Of a stretch of 64,000 nt of DNA, positions 61,001-64,000 are shown piece by piece. Every line of letters begins with the position of its first letter. Position 1 is the stretch's first letter. Source of the DNA: Litoditis marina (taxonomy: Eukaryota; Nematoda; Chromadorea; Rhabditida; Rhabditidae). The notes beneath the pieces are model-generated. The model did not search any database and was not told the DNA's origin. It was given only the letters and a program-made list of their open reading frames with translations. Location: assembly GCA_964036275.1 (NCBI GenBank), contig OZ038435.1, positions 4,712,001 through 4,776,000 of the forward strand, written 5' to 3'. Both the position numbers and the translations under genes were made by a program.

Positions 61001-63135
61001 GAACAGGAAACGAAACAGCCTAACGTTGTCGAAACAAAAGTTTGCACGATGAAGGACCTGTTCTGTGAGAAACAGCTAGCAAAGCGGACTGTCGTTTTGG
61101 GAGTTCTTTGGTTTGCAACCAGGTTCGTTCTGTTTGTGCACATCGTACTACGTGAGAAGCGTGAGCTATAGGGGGTGCCAAATTTATAAACGTTCGACTC
61201 TCACCGGAATCGAACCTGCGAGCAAAAGACTCGTAGCTGTGAGCTAACCACTGCGCTACGAGAGTACATAGTTGACAAGTTTTCTAATCGAGGACAAGTG
61301 TTCACACACAGCAAAAATTAAGATATACAGTATCCTTCCGCCTTTCTGTTGGCGACGACAATAATTTCGCATTATCTTATGTAACTTACGAGCGTATCAA
61401 GAACACTGAGCATCAATTATTTTTTTTCTTTACCGGAAATGACGTCCAACAGAACCATTGCTATTATTTGTTACGATGTGTCCCGGACACATCTGTGCTA
61501 ATTGTGTCATTTTTATCAATTATTTCAAAAAAGATTGTTTTAATTTTTTATTGTTTTAATTTTATTGCAAATGCATCTATCTTTTTTCAGCTTGTCTGCT
61601 TTCGGTAGTGATTTGAATTCTCGCAATTTGGCCGGAAGTTTCTACGTTAATCAGTTCGTCTCTGGTTTGGTAACAGCTTTCGCTAAAATTGTGAGTTTTT
61701 TTATCCATGATAACATTCCGGTCAGTGAAATCAATAAGTGAGAATACTACAGAAGTTTTTCCTAAGTTCGGAGAGACGTTAGGCATGTGAAACTTACTGA
61801 GAATGAGAATCCCACGATTTAATTTGCGCCATGTCTATCTCACGTAAAGTTAGCATTCTAAAGAAAAGTCTTGCACTTTGTCATTTCACATTTGTGAGTT
61901 CTGCTGTGTTTAATATATTGACTGATATTTTAACGAATATGACTGCTCGTTTGCTGATTGGAGAAAACTTGTGCTAAAAAGGGTACGGTACTGCTCGTGG
62001 GGTGTTTTTTCATACTGTTTCAGTTCGTCTTCATTTTGGACACGTATTGGCCCTCTTTCGATCGCAGAAGACTGCATCAACTACCTCAGATTCTGATGAT
62101 TTTGTGTTATTCCACAATTATGTGTCTTCTTATATTTGTTCCTGAAGGAGATTGTGACGGAGATGGTTGGCGAGACTGGACGGGTTGGTGGGGGGGGGTC
62201 ATAATACAAACTTTAGAGACAGGGGAGCTAATATAAACTTTACAAACGGAGGGAAGAGGGACATAAAGTCCACGTTGAAAGTTGACTGTCCTGAATTCAA
62301 TAGTTAGAAGAGTATTCCAAATTCATAAACGTCACAGCTACATACGTGTAAAAGTTTGGAACAGAAGGAACCTGGTTCCCGACCGTCCAACTCAGTTTTC
62401 TACCAGTTGCGTGGCTGAGCGGAGAGTCAAATAGCATCTGGTTATTCTTATTACTTCTTCCCAACGATCCTAGTTGGTAAATTTCAACTCACGTCGAACA
62501 CATCAATCGTTGAATTGGAGATTTTGGATTTGTCTCATTTCTGCATTTCAGTGATAATCGTGAACATAATTGGTGTTTCTCTCATCGAAATCACCTGGGA
62601 CGCCTGCTATCTAGTGGCAGTTGAGTGTTTCCCAACCCAACTTCGCACCATCGGAATGGGAACGTGTTCTCTTATGGCGCGGATTGGCGCCCTGTTGGCG
62701 CCACAGGTGAGTTTACACTTGCTCACGAGCATATGATTATTTTATCGCTCATTTTTTTTCAAATCTGATTTGAAGCTTTTAGCTCGACATTTTGAGAAAG
62801 ATAAAATTGAAACTTGAACTTCTTCAGTACTTACAGATTCTCAGAATTTACTTTTATCACTTTGAAAAATGTAAAATTGAGAAAAAACCAACTTTGTTGA
62901 CTGTACAGTTCTTGTAGATATACTTTGGTTTAATATAACTTTCATAGAATACCTACTATTTCAGATGGCCTATCTTTCGAACCTCTCCCCGTCCGCTCCC
63001 TATGGTGTCGTGGTTGGCATCGGCATCATTTCACTAGTAATTTCACTAGCTTTCCTGCCTGACACTAAAGGAGCTGACCTAGAGACCATAGGTCAAAAAT
63101 CACGGAATTCTGAAGAAGTGGATGAACAATTCTGA
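58071..63135 (+). CDS. SLC22/OCT-like MFS organic-ion transporter
   Basis: Ten exons in phase: 58071-58160, 59028-59228, 59645-59774, 60088-60233, 60469-60602, 60913-61122, 61591-61690, 62024-62153, 62552-62706 and 62965-63135, about 488 aa. TM1 (MCFCMWQMALFYCCQQIF) is followed by a Cys-rich extracellular loop with NLT and NCT glycosylation sites, the SLC22 hallmark. Next come the MFS signature YGHLGDHFGRRPI after TM2, PETPKW before the central cytoplasmic loop, VECFPTQLRTIGMGTCSLMA (the SLC22 tail-half motif) and LPDTKGADLETI at the end. Such proteins carry organic cations, anions or zwitterions across the plasma membrane; the substrate cannot be read from sequence. The exon 8 donor is either after 62153 or after 62165; both keep phase. 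I see no upstream coding exon. Intron 1 is ~870 bp with no feature noted. The gene is otherwise intact. Confidence 0.9.
60733..60803 (-). repeat. Dispersed GCGC-rich repeat, inverted copy
   Basis: In intron 5 of the SLC22-like gene: CGGAGGCGCGCATTAGC, CCAAAGACAAATC and GCGCTTCGCGCTGCGCGC, the reverse complement of the block at 48590-48665. Confidence 0.65.
61196..61266 (-). repeat. tRNA-like segment in SLC22-like gene intron 6
   Basis: On the minus strand ACTCTCGTAGCGCAGTGG starts it and CAGGTTCGATTCCGG is a perfect B box. The ends ACTCTC and GAGAGT can pair as an acceptor stem. CGAG-TCTTTTG-CTCG could form an anticodon-like arm, but it is displaced and the D stem is imperfect. More likely a tRNA-derived element than a functional tRNA; a degenerate tRNA pseudogene is possible. 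Confidence 0.5.
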
Positions 63136-64000
63136 TCTCGTATATTTTTATTCAGAAGAGTTTTAATGAACGTTTACAAAGTAATTAGAAAACTAAACTT
63201 TGTTATTAGGTTATTTTATTTGAACAAAATATAATTGTGTCACTAGGACTTTTGGATGGTGGTATGATTAGGTTAATGTGCTCAGTAAGAGATGTACTCA
63301 AAACCGTTTCGACCCTGATTCAAGACGGTTTTGGGTTTTCTCAGAGGGTTGGGTCATCATCAGTTGAACCCCTCTGAGAAAATGAACACAGGACGAAAAG
63401 ACTTACTGACCGTCTTCTAGCGGAGAATTGAGAGAAATGAACATTGCTCGAACTTCATTGCACAATTCAAGCTCGAAAGCTGGTATACGTGTTTCCACCT
63501 TACCATGTTAAATGGTGGAAGGCAGTGGGGCGATTTCGCCAAACCAACTCGAGGGAAACACGCTTTTGAATTTATATTAGGTTATTTTATTTGAACAAAA
63601 TATAATTGTGTCACTAGGACTTTTGGATGGTGGTATGATTAGGTTAATGTGCTCAGTAAGAGATGTACTCAAAACCGTTTCGACCCTGATTCAAGACGGT
63701 TTTGGGTTTTCTCAGAGGGTTGGGTCATCATCAGTTGAACCCCTCTGAGAAAATGAACACAGGACGAAAAGACTTACTGACCGTCTTCTAGCGGAGAATT
63801 GAGAAAAATGAACATTGCTCTAACTTCATTGCACATTTCAAGCTCGAAAGCTGGTATACGTGTTTCCACCTTACCATGTTAAATGGTGGAAGGCAGTGGG
63901 GCGATTTCGCCAAACCAACTCGAGGGAAACACGCTTTTGAATTTATATTAGGTTATTTTATTTGAACAAAATATAATTGTGTCACTAGCTAGTGTGTTGC
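63136..64000 (+). repeat. 371-bp tandem repeat, at least 2.1 copies
   Basis: Units begin at ATTAGGTTATTTTATTTG: 63205, 63576 and 63947, exactly 371 bp apart. The third is cut by the window end, or diverges after ACTAG at about 63989. Units differ by only a few bases (near 63806, 63820 and 63827). Each unit folds two hairpins: AAAACCGT...ACGGTTTT, and TTTTCTCAGAGGG against CCCCTCTGAGAAAA. Between 63136 and 63204 lies the 3' UTR of the SLC22-like gene. Confidence 0.9.

Noticed and set aside
61196..61266. Functional tRNA gene
   Set aside because: The B box is perfect, but the D stem and the position of the anticodon arm are not compatible with a normal cloverleaf. Kept as a tRNA-derived repeat.

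Overview
This is eukaryotic DNA, almost certainly a nematode (rhabditid, Caenorhabditis-like). It is AT-rich. Genes are split into many small exons by introns that mostly end in TTTCAG or a close variant, and several start codons lie just behind such an acceptor, as expected for spliced-leader trans-splicing. The recognisable products fit this: a DUOX maturation factor, a mARC/MOSC protein, an SLC22-type transporter, two 7TM chemoreceptor-like genes, and small secreted or membrane cysteine-rich proteins. There is no sign of prokaryotic or viral origin. All exon joins were made by eye from splice consensus and reading phase.

Layout. 2.1-6.1 kb (+): nuclear-type protein with two CXXC zinc fingers and a polyQ tract. 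7.8-10.3 kb (-): secreted Cys-rich protein with a CPG4-like cysteine pattern. 10.3-17.1 kb: gene-poor and repeat-rich. 17.1-22.8 kb (+): DUOXA/DOXA-1-like maturation factor. 23.3-26.8 kb (-): fragments of unrecognised genes. 26.8-30.3 kb: repeats and a CT-rich tract. 30.3-31.8 kb (+): small one-pass Cys-rich membrane protein. 32.1-37.3 kb (+): secreted acidic Cys-containing protein. 38.1-42.8 kb (+): complete mARC-like molybdenum enzyme. 44.5-47.8 kb and 51.5-55.5 kb (-): two paralogous 7TM receptor genes. 55.8-57.1 kb (-): unrecognised gene. 58.1-63.1 kb (+): SLC22/OCT-like transporter. 63.2-64 kb: 371-bp tandem repeat.

The most striking result is the transposon load. The two 7TM paralogues have exactly matching exon lengths (48/223/149/225/195/144 nt) once two unrelated insertions are subtracted. 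One gene has lost its tail to a 181-bp MITE in its last exon. The other has a coding exon split by a ~1.2-kb TIR element that itself carries two tRNA-like segments. Three further TIR elements with clear 8- or 9-bp target duplications have interiors or arms built of repeated short words; one lies at the donor edge of a small intron of an unrecognised gene and apparently supplies that donor. A dispersed family ending in TTTGTAGTTTGATC occurs at least eight times.

The genes look like an ordinary chromosomal neighbourhood rather than one pathway. I see no convincing new multi-gene system. The items most worth following up are the paired transposon damage to the receptors, the word-array elements, and the tandem CXXC protein.
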